Positions 9,945 to 19,151 of a DNA stretch of 64,000 bases are shown here, piece by piece. The stretch comes from an uncultured Eggerthellaceae bacterium (GTDB lineage Bacteria; Actinomycetota; Coriobacteriia; Coriobacteriales; Eggerthellaceae), in NCBI GenBank assembly GCA_910580205.1, contig CAJTVP010000005.1, forward strand, positions 1 to 64,000, given 5' to 3'. The first letter of the stretch is position 1. Every line of letters begins with the position of its first letter. A program made the position numbers and the translations under genes. The notes beneath the pieces are model-generated. The model saw only the letters and a program-made list of their open reading frames with translations, searched no databases and was not told where the DNA came from.

Positions 9945-11372
9945 TTATTTGGATTCGATCTGAGGAATGGGGTCAGCATCCTCTTCGTCCAGGTTGCCCT
10001 CATAGACGTAGTGCTTCGTCTCGCGGGCGATCATGCCGGAGAGCAGCAAGACCACGATGATGTTCGGCACGGCCATGAGCGCGTTCGTGATGTCGGAGAT
10101 GGACCAGACCAGGTCCCCGATCCCGATGGCGCCCAGAAACGCCACGATCAGATACAGGATCTGATACAGCTTGATGGCGTGCTTGCCGAACAGATACGTG
10201 ATGCAACGATTGCCGTAGTACGACCAGCCCAGGATGGTGGAATAGGCGAACAGGATCATGCCCACCACCAAGATGGGCGTGCCGATGACGGGGATCTCCG
10301 CGAAGGCGGCGCTCGTGAGCTCCGCGCCCGCCGTGATGCTGCCCGCCATGACCTGCGCGTTCAGCTCCGCGTTGCCCAGCATGGTGGACACCAGCACCAG
10401 ACCCGTGAGGGCGCAGACCACCACCGTGTCCCAGAACGTGCCCGTCATGGACACGAGGGCTTGCCGAGCCGGGTTGCGCGTGGAGGCGGCCGAGGCCACG
10501 ATGGGAGCGGACCCCAGACCGGATTCATTCGAGAACAGGCCGCGCGCGCAACCGTACTGCATGGCGATCATGACACCAGAGCCCAATGCGCCGCCGAAGG
10601 CCGCTTTCGCCGTGAAGGCGCACTCCAGGATGAGCATGAGCGCAGGCACGACGTAGGCCCAGTTGATGCAGAGGATGACGACGCAGCCCACGGAATAAGC
10701 GATGGCCATGAACGGCACCAGCTTCTCGCAGACGCGGGAGATCACCTGCACGCCGCCCAGGATGACCAGCCCCACCATGACCACGATGGCCAGCCCAACG
10801 GCCCACTCCGGCACAGCGGGTATGTTCGTGGTGACCACTGATGCCATGGCCTGCGACTGAACCGCCGACCCGATGCCGAACGAGGCGATGGCCGCCAGCA
10901 GCGCGAACGCGCCCGCACCGAAGAGCGCCCACCACGGCGTTGAGCCATCTTCGCGCGTGAAGGCGCGCCGCCAGGCGTACATGGCGCCGCCCAGCATGTT
11001 GCCGTTGTGGTCCTTGACGCGGTATTTCACCGCAGCGAACGTCTCAGAATACTTCGTGGCGATGCCGAACACGCCCGTGATCCACATCCAGAAGATCGCG
11101 CCCGGACCCCCGGCCACGATGGCGGTGCCCACGCCCACGATGTTGCCGGTGCCGATGGTGGCGGACAGCGCCGTGCAGAGCGCGCCGAACTGGCTGATGT
11201 CGCCTGGGGCGTTCGGGTCCTTCGTGACGGACAGCTTGATGCCGCGCCCCAGCTTGCGCTGAATGAAGCCAGTGCGGAACGTGAGATAGACGTGCGATCC
11301 CAAAAGGAGCACGAGCATGGGGATGCCCCATACGAAGTCGTCGATGATGCCGATGATGCTTTGAATATCCAT
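9945..11372 (-). CDS. Sodium (or proton):alanine/glycine symporter, AGCS family
   Basis: Integral membrane transporter of 475 residues that imports alanine or glycine with a cation. AGCS patterns are present: QFGALCTALSATIGTGNIVG, GGPGAIFWMW, GMARGLFSNE-like (here GCARGLFSNESGLGSAPI) and FAYSTILGWSYYG. About ten hydrophobic helices are visible. It stands alone, with its own -10 upstream and a hairpin downstream. Which cation and amino acid it uses cannot be told from the sequence. Confidence 0.94.
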   Translation of the reverse strand: MDIQSIIGIIDDFVWGIPMLVLLLGSHVYLTFRTGFIQRKLGRGIKLSVTKDPNAPGDISQFGALCTALSATIGTGNIVGVGTAIVAGGPGAIFWMWITGVFGIATKYSETFAAVKYRVKDHNGNMLGGAMYAWRRAFTREDGSTPWWALFGAGAFALLAAIASFGIGSAVQSQAMASVVTTNIPAVPEWAVGLAIVVMVGLVILGGVQVISRVCEKLVPFMAIAYSVGCVVILCINWAYVVPALMLILECAFTAKAAFGGALGSGVMIAMQYGCARGLFSNESGLGSAPIVASAASTRNPARQALVSMTGTFWDTVVVCALTGLVLVSTMLGNAELNAQVMAGSITAGAELTSAAFAEIPVIGTPILVVGMILFAYSTILGWSYYGNRCITYLFGKHAIKLYQILYLIVAFLGAIGIGDLVWSISDITNALMAVPNIIVVLLLSGMIARETKHYVYEGNLDEEDADPIPQIESK

Positions 11373-11431
11373 CTGATTTCCTGTTCGTTCCAGTCAACGC
11401 TCCGGCGTTTTCACCGCACGAGAGCATAGCG

Positions 11432-11437
11432 ATTATA
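11432..11437 (-). promoter_or_regulatory. -10 element of the AGCS symporter gene
   Basis: A perfect TATAAT on the minus strand, about 60 bases before the symporter ATG. No good -35 is visible. Confidence 0.45.
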
Positions 11438-11509
11438 AAAGCGCGGACTGTGACAGGATTGTTAACATCGGCGAAGGAACCCGCGAATGGTCCCCCGGCG
11501 CTTCTTGGA

Positions 11510-11515
11510 TACAAT
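11510..11515 (+). promoter_or_regulatory. -10 element for a leaderless ecfA transcript
   Basis: TACAAT ends eight bases before the ATG at 11523, the same geometry as at 9728-9733. It overlaps an alternative ATG at 11514, which argues against that start. Confidence 0.5.
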
Positions 11516-11522
11516 GGCCGCC

Positions 11523-12878
11523 ATGACTGGAACGCCTGCCATCGCCTTTGAGAACGTGACCTTCGCCTATGGCGACGGCTTCCGCGCGCTGAACGGCCTG
11601 ACCTTCGCTGTGGATGCAGGTGAGATGGTGGCGCTCACCGGCGACAACGGCTGCGGGAAGTCCACGGCAGCGCGCCTGATCGACGCGCTTCTGATCCCGG
11701 ATGGCGGAGCGGTGCGCATCTTCGGGATGGATACCGCCAAGGCGGCGAACATGGCCGCCATCCGCCAAGCGTGCGCTCTCGTCTTCCAGAATCCGGACGA
11801 TCAGATGGTGGCCACGCTCGTGCGCGATGAGGTGGCTTTCGGACCGCGCAACCTGGGGCTTTCCGCCGCTGAGGTGGCTGAGCGCGTGGATGAAGCCTTG
11901 GCCGCCGTGGGAATGCAGGAGCATGCGGGCGCGGATGTGAATGCGCTTTCGGGAGGTCAAAAGCAGCGCATCGCCATCGCCGGGGCCCTAGCCATGCGCC
12001 CTCGCATCCTCATCCTGGATGAAGCCACCTCCATGTTGGACGAAGCGGCAACCCGGCACGTCGTGGAAACGCTCGGGCGCTTGCGCGGAGACGGCATGAC
12101 CATCGTGCTCATCACCCATGATCCAGCCCTGGCCGCCTGCGCGGACCGGATGATCCCCTTAAGCGGCCCCTCATCAGACGGGGGGCCTCTCCGCTCCACC
12201 TTCTCCGTGCGAACGCCAGCGCCAGACGCGGCATTGGCCATCCAGCTTGAGTCCGTGACGTTCGCCTACGGCGAACAAGAGCGCCCCGTGCTTGACGATC
12301 TTTCGCTCGCCATCCCTGAAGGCGCGTTCTGCGTGGTCACCGGACCGAACGGCAGCGGCAAGTCCACGTTGCTCATGCACTTGAACGGGCTTCTGCGCCC
12401 GACGTCAGGCCGCGTGCTCCTCTTCGGCCAAGAGCTTGCCGCCAGGCATGATGTCAACCAAGCGCGCTTCACCACCGGGCTCGTCTTCCAATATCCCGAA
12501 CGGCAGCTGTTCGAAAGCACCGTGTTCGACGACGTGGCTTTCGGACCACGGAACCTGGGCGTCTCTCCCGAAGAGGCTGCAACGCGCGTGGAGGAGGCGC
12601 TCTGCGCCTTGGGCCTTGCTGAACAGGGCTTTGCCGGCCGCAACCCTTTCACGCTCTCAGGAGGTCAACAGCGAAAAGCGGCGATCGCGGGCATCCTCGC
12701 TATGCGTCCGCGCATCCTGGTGTTGGATGAACCGTGCGCGGGCCTTGATGCCGCCTCCCGTGAAGAGCTGTTCTGCTTGCTGGCTCGTTTGAACCAGGAG
12801 GGCACCACGATCATCATGGTCAGCCACGATGACGCCGCATCCCGCTTCCCCGGGTGCCAGGTCATCCAGCTTGGGTGA
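11523..12878 (+). CDS. Fused ECF transporter ATPase (EcfA1-EcfA2 in one chain)
   Basis: A 451-residue protein with two complete ABC ATPase domains in tandem. The first has Walker A GDNGCGKST, Q-loop region VFQNPDDQ, signature LSGGQKQR and Walker B ILILDEATS. The second has GPNGSGKST, VFQYPERQLF, LSGGQQRK and ILVLDEPCAGLD. The paired Q-loop patterns are those of the energy-coupling-factor vitamin transporters. No EcfT membrane subunit and no substrate-binding S protein lie in the window, so it presumably works with partners encoded elsewhere. No ribosome site precedes the start; see the leaderless -10. Confidence 0.9.
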   Translation: MTGTPAIAFENVTFAYGDGFRALNGLTFAVDAGEMVALTGDNGCGKSTAARLIDALLIPDGGAVRIFGMDTAKAANMAAIRQACALVFQNPDDQMVATLVRDEVAFGPRNLGLSAAEVAERVDEALAAVGMQEHAGADVNALSGGQKQRIAIAGALAMRPRILILDEATSMLDEAATRHVVETLGRLRGDGMTIVLITHDPALAACADRMIPLSGPSSDGGPLRSTFSVRTPAPDAALAIQLESVTFAYGEQERPVLDDLSLAIPEGAFCVVTGPNGSGKSTLLMHLNGLLRPTSGRVLLFGQELAARHDVNQARFTTGLVFQYPERQLFESTVFDDVAFGPRNLGVSPEEAATRVEEALCALGLAEQGFAGRNPFTLSGGQQRKAAIAGILAMRPRILVLDEPCAGLDAASREELFCLLARLNQEGTTIIMVSHDDAASRFPGCQVIQLG

Positions 12879-12896
12879 TATCCCGCAGCTGCGCGG

Positions 12897-13229
12897 CTAC
12901 GCGAACTGATACATATCCTTCGCGACCTGCTGGAACTTCTCATAGGCGGCCTCAGCCACCGCTTCGTCCTCCACCAGCTCGAACGTCTCCGGGATGCCCT
13001 CGTCGTCCACTTCGAGCACTTCCAGCGCGATGACCTCTCCTGAGGACAGCACCGGGTTCTCCTCGTCCACGGGCATGAAGAACCCGTACTCACGGCCGTC
13101 CAGAAGGACGATCCCCAAGAACTCCAAGCTGACCGTCTCACCGGATTCGTCTTGGAAGACCAGGGTCACGCCCTCTTCCACCGGCGGGCAGAAATCAGGG
13201 TGCTTGCCTGTGCGCACGTTCTCAGCCAT
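12897..13229 (-). CDS. DUF1292-like small acidic protein
   Basis: A 110-residue acidic protein resembling DUF1292 proteins: it begins with a CPPVEEGVTLVFQDESGE region followed by SLEFLGIVLLDGREYGFFMP and VLEVDDEGIPETFELVEDE. No function is known for the family. Its ATG shares one base with the secDF stop (TGATG), so expression is coupled to protein export genes. It faces the ecfA gene with only 18 bases between the two stop codons. Confidence 0.75.
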   Translation of the reverse strand: MAENVRTGKHPDFCPPVEEGVTLVFQDESGETVSLEFLGIVLLDGREYGFFMPVDEENPVLSSGEVIALEVLEVDDEGIPETFELVEDEAVAEAAYEKFQQVAKDMYQFA

Positions 13230-16036
13230 CAGACGCCCTCTCCGCCGGAATGGTCCTTCTTCTGCTTGGGCTTCTCCGGGCGGCGCACCGTCTTCGGCCC
13301 CGTCTTGTGCTTGCTCTGGGGCAGCCCGTAATGGTTGCGCGTCTGCTTGTGCTCCGCCTTCTGCGCGGCATCGGACGCGTCAGCGCCGGCGCTCCCAGCA
13401 TCATCGCCCGCAGCCGCCTTCGCCGCCTGGCGCTCAGCGGCGGCCTGGGCCTTCTTCTCGGCCTCAAGGCGAGCCAGCGGCACCTGCTCAAGACCGCCGG
13501 CGTATTCAGCGTTGAACGCGAAGATGCCAATCTCGTTCCCGTACTTCTGCGCCAGCTTCGCGTAGCGCTTCTCGCGCGTCTTCCACATGCTGTACAGCGG
13601 CGTGGCCACGGCGATGGACGAATAGGAGCCCGCCACCAGACCGATCACCATGGCGAACGCGAAGTCCTTCAACGTCTCGCCACCGAACAAGAGCATGGCG
13701 AGCACCGGCACCAGAGAGGTCAGCGTGGTGTTGATGGTGCGGATGAACACCTGGTTCATGGAATGGTTCGCCATGGTCATGAACGTGCAGCGGATGTTCT
13801 CGCTCTTCATGTTGTCGTTGATGCGGTGGAACACGACCACCGTGTCATAGAGCGAATAGCCCAGGATGGTGAGGAGCGCTGCGATGGTGTTCGGGTTCAC
13901 TTCGCGCCCGACCAGCGCATAGATGCCCATGACCAGGATCAAGTCGTGCAACAGCGCCACCACGGCGATGACGCCCATCTTGTATTCGAACCGGATGCCG
14001 ATGTAGATGATGATGAGCACGAGGGACACGCAGAACGCCAACAACGACGAGTTGATGACGCTGGCGCCCCAGTCCGGGCCGATGGTGTCCACGCCCACGT
14101 CTTGCGCGGCGATGCCCAGCTTCTCCGCCACGTCGTTCGCCATGGCGTTCATGGCTGACGCATCCGAATTGGCGCACCGCACCAAGAAGCCGTTCTCGCC
14201 ACCGGTCACCGTGGTCTGGATGGTGACCTCATCCTCACCCGCCTCAGCGAAAGCGCTGCGCAGGTCATCGGAGGAGAGGTCCCCGGTGTTGGTGTAGGTG
14301 ATGGAGGAGCCGCCCACGAACTCGATGCCGAAGTTGAAGCCCTTGAAGCCCATGACGGCCAGGCACGCCACCATGGCCACCGCGGCTATGGACAGGAAGA
14401 TCTTCCGTATCCCTAAGAAGTTGATGTCCCGCTTGATGAAGCGCCCTTTGATCTTGCGGGCGGCATCCACCATGACCGACTGGCCCTCTTCCAGGCCATC
14501 GTCGCGCTCCACCACCTCCAAACTCTCTTCCGGGTTCATCTGCTCAGCCGTCTCAGCCTCGGCCACGGACACGCCTTCGGCTTGGGCGATCTGAGCGTAG
14601 CCCTCAGCAGCCAGCTGGCAATCCTTGACGCCCCAGAAACCGGGGTGCTTCGCGATGGAGCGCGGAGCCAGCAGGCGGATGAGCGGCGCTTTGAACAAGA
14701 GCATCATGGCCACATCGCAGAAGATGCCCAGAGACAACGTGAGGCCGAAGCCCTTGACGCTGGCGCTCGCCAGGAAGAACAGGCAGAGCGCGGAGACCAA
14801 GGTCACGGAGTCCGCGTCGATGGAGGTGAGGATGGCGTGCTTCACGCCCGATTGGCTGGCGGCGCGCACGCTCTTGCCCATGCGGATCTCCTCGCGGAAG
14901 CGCTCCACGGTGAGGATGGAGGAGTCCGCCGCCATGCCGATGGTGAGCACGATGCCGGCGATGCCCGCCAGAGACAGGCTGAACAGCCCGAAGGCGGAAA
15001 GGGCCGCCAAGATGCCCAGATAGATGATGGCGAACACGAGCATGGCGCTGGCCGTGATGATGCCCAGGCCCTTGTAGAAGAACAGGAGGTACAGCATGAC
15101 CAGAGCCAGGCCGATCAGCACCACGATGAGGCCTGCGAACAGGGCGTCCTGACCCAGCGTGGGCCCGACCACCTGGCTGGTGGAGAACTCGAAGTTCACG
15201 GGCAGGGAGCCGCTTTCCAGCACCGCTTGGAAGGCTTTCGCCTCATCCGCGGAATAATTGCCCGTGATGGACACGTTGCCGTCAGTGATGATGGACTGCA
15301 CCGCTGGCGCGCTTTCGACGTTGTTGTCAAGCAGGATGACGATCTGGCCCTTGGCGACCACCAGATCGCGCGTGGCCTCAGCGAAAGCATCCGTGGCGGT
15401 CTGGTCCAGATCCAGGTTGACGGCGTAATAGGCGCTCGTCTGGCTGGCGCGGTCCACCGTCACGCGGTCCAGGTTGTCGCCGGTGAACATGGTGTCATAG
15501 GTGGACGGGTCAACCTTCAGCTCTTTGCCCTCCTCAGCCGGAAAGGAGTAGCCGAAGTCATCCTTGATGGTGGCGAAATCCCCGTAGTTGCCGTTCTGGA
15601 TGTCCTGGACCACTTGATCATCCGTGAACGAATCCAGCCGCGCGAAGACCAGCTGGCCGGTGGAGCCGATGGTCTCAAGGGCCTGTTCGGCGTCTTCCAG
15701 GCCAGGGATCTGCACCAGGATCTGATCGGTGCCCTGCACCTGCACCGTGGCTTCGGAAGCGCCCAGGGCGTTCACGCGGTTCTCGATGATGGTGCGCGCC
15801 TGCTCCATGTCCTCCGTGGTGACCTCTTGGCCCTCATCCGGATTGGCGGAGAGCACCACCGACAGGCCGCCGCGGATATCCAAGCCCTGCGTGATCTTGT
15901 CTTGAGGCGGGGTGAACAGGACGATCGACCCGATGATCAACAGCGTGGTGATGATGAGCAGCCAGACGTTGCGGCGGTCCTTCGTCCGCACCGGCTTCTT
16001 CTTCGTTTTCGTCGTCTTCGCACGTTCAAGGGCCAT
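13229..16036 (-). CDS. secDF: SecDF fusion, protein-export membrane component
   Basis: A 935-residue fusion of SecD and SecF, which use the proton motive force to pull secreted proteins across the membrane. The SecD half has TM1 near residues 24-43, the GLDIRGGLSVVLS motif, a large periplasm-side domain and an RND-like bundle with GIVLTIGMAADSSILTVERF. The SecF half starts near residue 540 with FNFGIEFVGGSS at about 570 and TILGYSLYDTVVVFHRI later. The chain ends with a Lys/Ala-rich charged tail of about 100 residues. No yajC is adjacent. The ATG has AAGGAGCAGG ahead of it. Confidence 0.96.
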   Translation of the reverse strand: MALERAKTTKTKKKPVRTKDRRNVWLLIITTLLIIGSIVLFTPPQDKITQGLDIRGGLSVVLSANPDEGQEVTTEDMEQARTIIENRVNALGASEATVQVQGTDQILVQIPGLEDAEQALETIGSTGQLVFARLDSFTDDQVVQDIQNGNYGDFATIKDDFGYSFPAEEGKELKVDPSTYDTMFTGDNLDRVTVDRASQTSAYYAVNLDLDQTATDAFAEATRDLVVAKGQIVILLDNNVESAPAVQSIITDGNVSITGNYSADEAKAFQAVLESGSLPVNFEFSTSQVVGPTLGQDALFAGLIVVLIGLALVMLYLLFFYKGLGIITASAMLVFAIIYLGILAALSAFGLFSLSLAGIAGIVLTIGMAADSSILTVERFREEIRMGKSVRAASQSGVKHAILTSIDADSVTLVSALCLFFLASASVKGFGLTLSLGIFCDVAMMLLFKAPLIRLLAPRSIAKHPGFWGVKDCQLAAEGYAQIAQAEGVSVAEAETAEQMNPEESLEVVERDDGLEEGQSVMVDAARKIKGRFIKRDINFLGIRKIFLSIAAVAMVACLAVMGFKGFNFGIEFVGGSSITYTNTGDLSSDDLRSAFAEAGEDEVTIQTTVTGGENGFLVRCANSDASAMNAMANDVAEKLGIAAQDVGVDTIGPDWGASVINSSLLAFCVSLVLIIIYIGIRFEYKMGVIAVVALLHDLILVMGIYALVGREVNPNTIAALLTILGYSLYDTVVVFHRINDNMKSENIRCTFMTMANHSMNQVFIRTINTTLTSLVPVLAMLLFGGETLKDFAFAMVIGLVAGSYSSIAVATPLYSMWKTREKRYAKLAQKYGNEIGIFAFNAEYAGGLEQVPLARLEAEKKAQAAAERQAAKAAAGDDAGSAGADASDAAQKAEHKQTRNHYGLPQSKHKTGPKTVRRPEKPKQKKDHSGGEGV

Positions 16037-16208
16037 GGGTGTCGCCTGCTCCTTATGTCAGCTTGCGCGCATTCGCGTTCCGTCGCATACGTTCAGTTGC
16101 ATATAGTAGTACCGCATCCGCGCTCATGGCGCGTTTCGGCAGTAACTTCGATATTTTGCCACAAATGGCGAACGCGCGGAGGGATGGACGGACCGCGAAC
16201 GAAGGCGA

Positions 16209-17381
16209 TCAGTAGTCGTTCGCAGCGGGAGAAGCCATCCACGCCTCCAGGAACTCCCCGTAGGCGTCAGCAAAGACGGCTTCACGGGCGCGCCGCATGA
16301 GGTCCAGCAGGAAATGGATGTTGTGGATGGAGAGCAGGATGCCGCCCAGCATCTCGTCTTGCTTCACCAGATGGCGAAGGTAGGCGCGCGTGAAGCGCTG
16401 GCAGGTGTAGCAGGCGCACCCAGGATCCAGTGGCGTGAAGTCCCGCGTGAACTTGGCGTTGCGCATGTTCATGCGCCCTGTGCTGGAGAACGCCGTGCCC
16501 ATGCGGGCCGTGCGCGTGGGCAGCACGCAGTCGAACATATCCACGCCTTCGCCCACCGCGCGCACGAGCGTCGTGGGGTTGCCCACGCCCATGAGGTAGC
16601 GCGGCCGATCCTCCGGGAGCGCGCGGGCCACCTGGCCCAGCGTCTCGAACATGACCTCGTGGCTCTCGCCCACCGAATACCCGCCGATGCCGAACCCGCC
16701 GAAACGGTGGCCGCCCGCATCAATAGAGGCGCGCTCCGCCGCCAGCAACGCGTCGATGCTCTTCAGGCGCAGATCAAGGTGCATCCCGCCCTGCACGATG
16801 CCGAAGAGCGTCTGGTCAGGTCGTTGGTGCGCGGCCAAGCACCGAGCCGCCCACGCGGCTGAAAGCTCAACGGCCCGCTCCACGAAGGAACGCTCCGCCG
16901 GGTAGGGCGCGCATTGGTCCAGCTGCATGGCTATGTCCGCCCCGATGAGCTCCTGGATGCGCATGTTCTCCTCTGGAGTCCAGAACACGCGAGCGCCGTC
17001 ATAGATGCTCTTGAACTCCACGCCGTCGTCCGTGAGGCGCACGGTGTCCGCCAACGAGAAGATCTGGAACCCGCCCGAATCAGTGAGCATGGGGCCGGGA
17101 TAATCCATGAACGCGTGGACCCCGCCAGCCTCTGCCACCACATCCGCTCCCGGCCGCATGGCCAAGTGATACGCGTTCGCCAACACCACCTGCGCCCCCA
17201 GCTCCTGAAGGCGGTCTGGTGTCACGCCCTTCACCGTAGCGTGAGTGCCCACGGGCATGAACATGGGCGTGGTGAACGGGCCATGGGCTGTCTGATAGGT
17301 GAGCGCGCGGGCATGACCGCTTCGCGCGTCAACGTGGCAGGAGAACAAGGGGGCTGTGAGGTTCGCAGAAGATGAGCTCAT
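16209..17381 (-). CDS. tgt: tRNA-guanine transglycosylase
   Basis: Exchanges G34 of tRNAs with GU(N) anticodons for preQ1 or queuine; 390 residues. The general acid/nucleophile region LTDSGGFQIFSL, the GGFGIGGYSVGE pocket, FDCVLPTRTARMGTAF and the zinc site CACYTC plus a downstream His are all seen. The start at 17379-17381 lies one base after the HAD stop (TGACATG). queH, which completes the same modification, is transcribed divergently 1 kb away. The 172 bases to secDF contain an AT-rich stretch but no certain promoter. Confidence 0.96.
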   Translation of the reverse strand: MSSSSANLTAPLFSCHVDARSGHARALTYQTAHGPFTTPMFMPVGTHATVKGVTPDRLQELGAQVVLANAYHLAMRPGADVVAEAGGVHAFMDYPGPMLTDSGGFQIFSLADTVRLTDDGVEFKSIYDGARVFWTPEENMRIQELIGADIAMQLDQCAPYPAERSFVERAVELSAAWAARCLAAHQRPDQTLFGIVQGGMHLDLRLKSIDALLAAERASIDAGGHRFGGFGIGGYSVGESHEVMFETLGQVARALPEDRPRYLMGVGNPTTLVRAVGEGVDMFDCVLPTRTARMGTAFSSTGRMNMRNAKFTRDFTPLDPGCACYTCQRFTRAYLRHLVKQDEMLGGILLSIHNIHFLLDLMRRAREAVFADAYGEFLEAWMASPAANDY

Positions 17382-17382
17382 G

Positions 17383-18318
17383 TCACTCGTCCACCTTGAG
17401 AGCGCTGGCTGCTCCGGGGCCGTGATCGCCCGCCACCGCCTGAGCCACGGCTGCCGCTCTGCGCTCCGCCGCATCCAAGTCTATGGGCACGACCGCGTTG
17501 TCCTCCAGAGCCGCCGCCGACTCTTCCGGCGGGATGGCGCCGGATCGGATGTCCGAAGCGGGATCAGCGCAGACCGGCAACGCCTCTGCCCACGCCTCCA
17601 AGTCCGCGAACGTGCCATGGCGCATCTGCTGGATGTCCACATCTATGGGGTTCAACAGCCAGTCGGTGACCAGGAATCCCTCCACGCCCAGATCCAAGAA
17701 CGCGAAGTCCTCCATGGTGTTGTTCCCCACCATGCACACCTGGTCCCCCGGCACGCCCACAGCCGCCAGCACCTCCGCGAAATAGGTCTGCTTCGGCTTC
17801 ACGGATGTGGAGTTCTCATAGCTCGTGATGCGCGCGAACGCCTTCGGGTCAACGCCCGCCCAGGCCAGCCGATGCTCCACGGCAGGGCGCGGGAACATGG
17901 GCATGGTGGCCAGCACGAGCGGGTAGCCCTTCTCCTGGAGCGTGCGGACCACGCGCGCAGCCGCTGGATTCGCCGTGAAGCCGTCTCCGATATGCCCGAA
18001 GTCCTCAGCGTAGAACGCGTCCGCCAGCTCGCGCATCCGCTGGCGCTCCTCCTCGGACAGCGGAGAACCAGACGCCTCCTCGAAGGCGGGATGGAACACA
18101 GCCCAGAACGCCGCCTCATTCGTCTGCCCGTCATGGTTCGCCGCCATGGCCTGCGTGCCTTTTTTGAGCGCGCTCATGAATGCCGCCTGATCCACCCCGT
18201 GATCTGCCACGTACGCGGCGATGCGGTGGAAATAGGCGCTCATGAACTCGTCGATGTCCATGGGCAGCAGCGTGCCGTCCAGATCGAAGCACACCGCGCG
18301 CAATGCTCGTTCTGCCAC
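17383..18318 (-). CDS. HAD-superfamily hydrolase
   Basis: A 311-residue predicted phosphatase with the HAD motif I FDLDGTLLPMDIDEF near the N-terminus, a motif II-type VLATMPMFPR, a Lys in SVKPKQTYFAEVL and motif IV VCMVGNNTMEDFAFLDLG. The cap is helical. The GTG at 18316-18318 with AGGAGGGACCA directly ahead is preferred over an ATG 39 bases upstream that has no ribosome site. It precedes tgt by one base, but a role in queuosine metabolism is only suggested by position. Confidence 0.85.
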   Translation of the reverse strand: MAERALRAVCFDLDGTLLPMDIDEFMSAYFHRIAAYVADHGVDQAAFMSALKKGTQAMAANHDGQTNEAAFWAVFHPAFEEASGSPLSEEERQRMRELADAFYAEDFGHIGDGFTANPAAARVVRTLQEKGYPLVLATMPMFPRPAVEHRLAWAGVDPKAFARITSYENSTSVKPKQTYFAEVLAAVGVPGDQVCMVGNNTMEDFAFLDLGVEGFLVTDWLLNPIDVDIQQMRHGTFADLEAWAEALPVCADPASDIRSGAIPPEESAAALEDNAVVPIDLDAAERRAAAVAQAVAGDHGPGAASALKVDE

Positions 18319-18359
18319 TGGTCCCTCCTGAAGCTGGATGTGCGCTTTTTCAAGCATGG

Positions 18360-18366
18360 TAGTATA
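18360..18366. promoter_or_regulatory. Overlapping divergent -10 elements between the HAD gene and queH
   Basis: The heptamer TAGTATA gives a plus-strand -10 TAGTAT (18360-18365), seven bases before the queH ATG, and a minus-strand -10 TATACT (18361-18366), about 42 bases before the HAD GTG. The core is the palindrome GTATAC. Confidence 0.45.
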
Positions 18367-18371
18367 CCCTC

Positions 18372-19151
18372 ATGGCTGAACCTGTTGGAAAACCCGCGCG
18401 TCCGGAGCGCCTGCTGCTCCACGTGTGCTGCGGCCCTTGCTCCACCGCTCCCCTTCGCACGCTGAAAGAACGCGGCATCATGCCCGCTTTGCATTTCTCG
18501 AACAGCAACATCGCGCCCCGTGAAGAATATGCGCTGCGCCGGGACACGGCGCGCAGCTATGCCGAAGCGGCCGGGGCGGCGTTCGTGGAGGACGCCTATG
18601 CGCCCGATGACTGGACTGATGCGGTGAGCGCTGTACCGGAAGAAGCGCGCATCTCTTCGGACGGCACGACCGCGCCAGCGGAGCGATGCCGCGCCTGCTA
18701 CCGGATGCGCTTCCGCCGTTCCGCTGCCTATGCGCGCGAACATGGCTTCGATGCTGTGGGCACCACGCTGTCCGTGAGCCCGTATCAATACCAGGACATC
18801 ATCTGCGAAGAGCTGGAAGCCGCCTGCGCTGAGGTGGGAGTGCAGCCATTCTTCGAGGATTACTCCCCGCTCTATCCCGAAACAGTCACGCTCTCCAAAG
18901 AGGCGGGGCTCTACCGGCAGGATTACTGCGGGTGCGCTCCTTCGAAGGCCGAGGCCGATCGCGGGCGCGAAGAGCGAGCAGAAGCGCGCAGGCGGATCCG
19001 CGAAGAGCGCGCCGCAGCCCAAGAGGAGGAGGCGCGAAAGGCGGAGGCGCGCAAAGCGGAGCGCGCGGCCTACGACGCCAAGCGAACCCGTCAGCGCGCC
19101 CTCAAAGACGCCTTGCGCAACCAAAGCGCAAGCGAAGGGGAAGCTTCATGA
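18372..19151 (+). CDS. queH: Epoxyqueuosine reductase QueH
   Basis: Catalyses the last step of queuosine synthesis, reduction of epoxyqueuosine in tRNA; 259 residues. The DUF208/QueH signature LLHVCCGPCSTAPLRTL lies near residue 15, with FSNSNIAPREEY, the CRACYRMR pair of Cys and YRQDYCGCAPSK completing the metal and iron-sulfur ligand set. After about residue 195 a long Arg/Glu/Ala-rich helical tail follows, which goes beyond the core family. No ribosome site is seen; the mRNA may be leaderless. It overlaps the next small gene as ATGA. Confidence 0.94.
   Translation: MAEPVGKPARPERLLLHVCCGPCSTAPLRTLKERGIMPALHFSNSNIAPREEYALRRDTARSYAEAAGAAFVEDAYAPDDWTDAVSAVPEEARISSDGTTAPAERCRACYRMRFRRSAAYAREHGFDAVGTTLSVSPYQYQDIICEELEAACAEVGVQPFFEDYSPLYPETVTLSKEAGLYRQDYCGCAPSKAEADRGREERAEARRRIREERAAAQEEEARKAEARKAERAAYDAKRTRQRALKDALRNQSASEGEAS

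Noticed and set aside
14582..16300. Long open frame of 572 codons on the plus strand opposite secDF
   Set aside because: It mirrors the codon pattern of secDF, has His/Asp/Gly/Arg-rich composition typical of antisense frames in GC-rich DNA and shows no domain.
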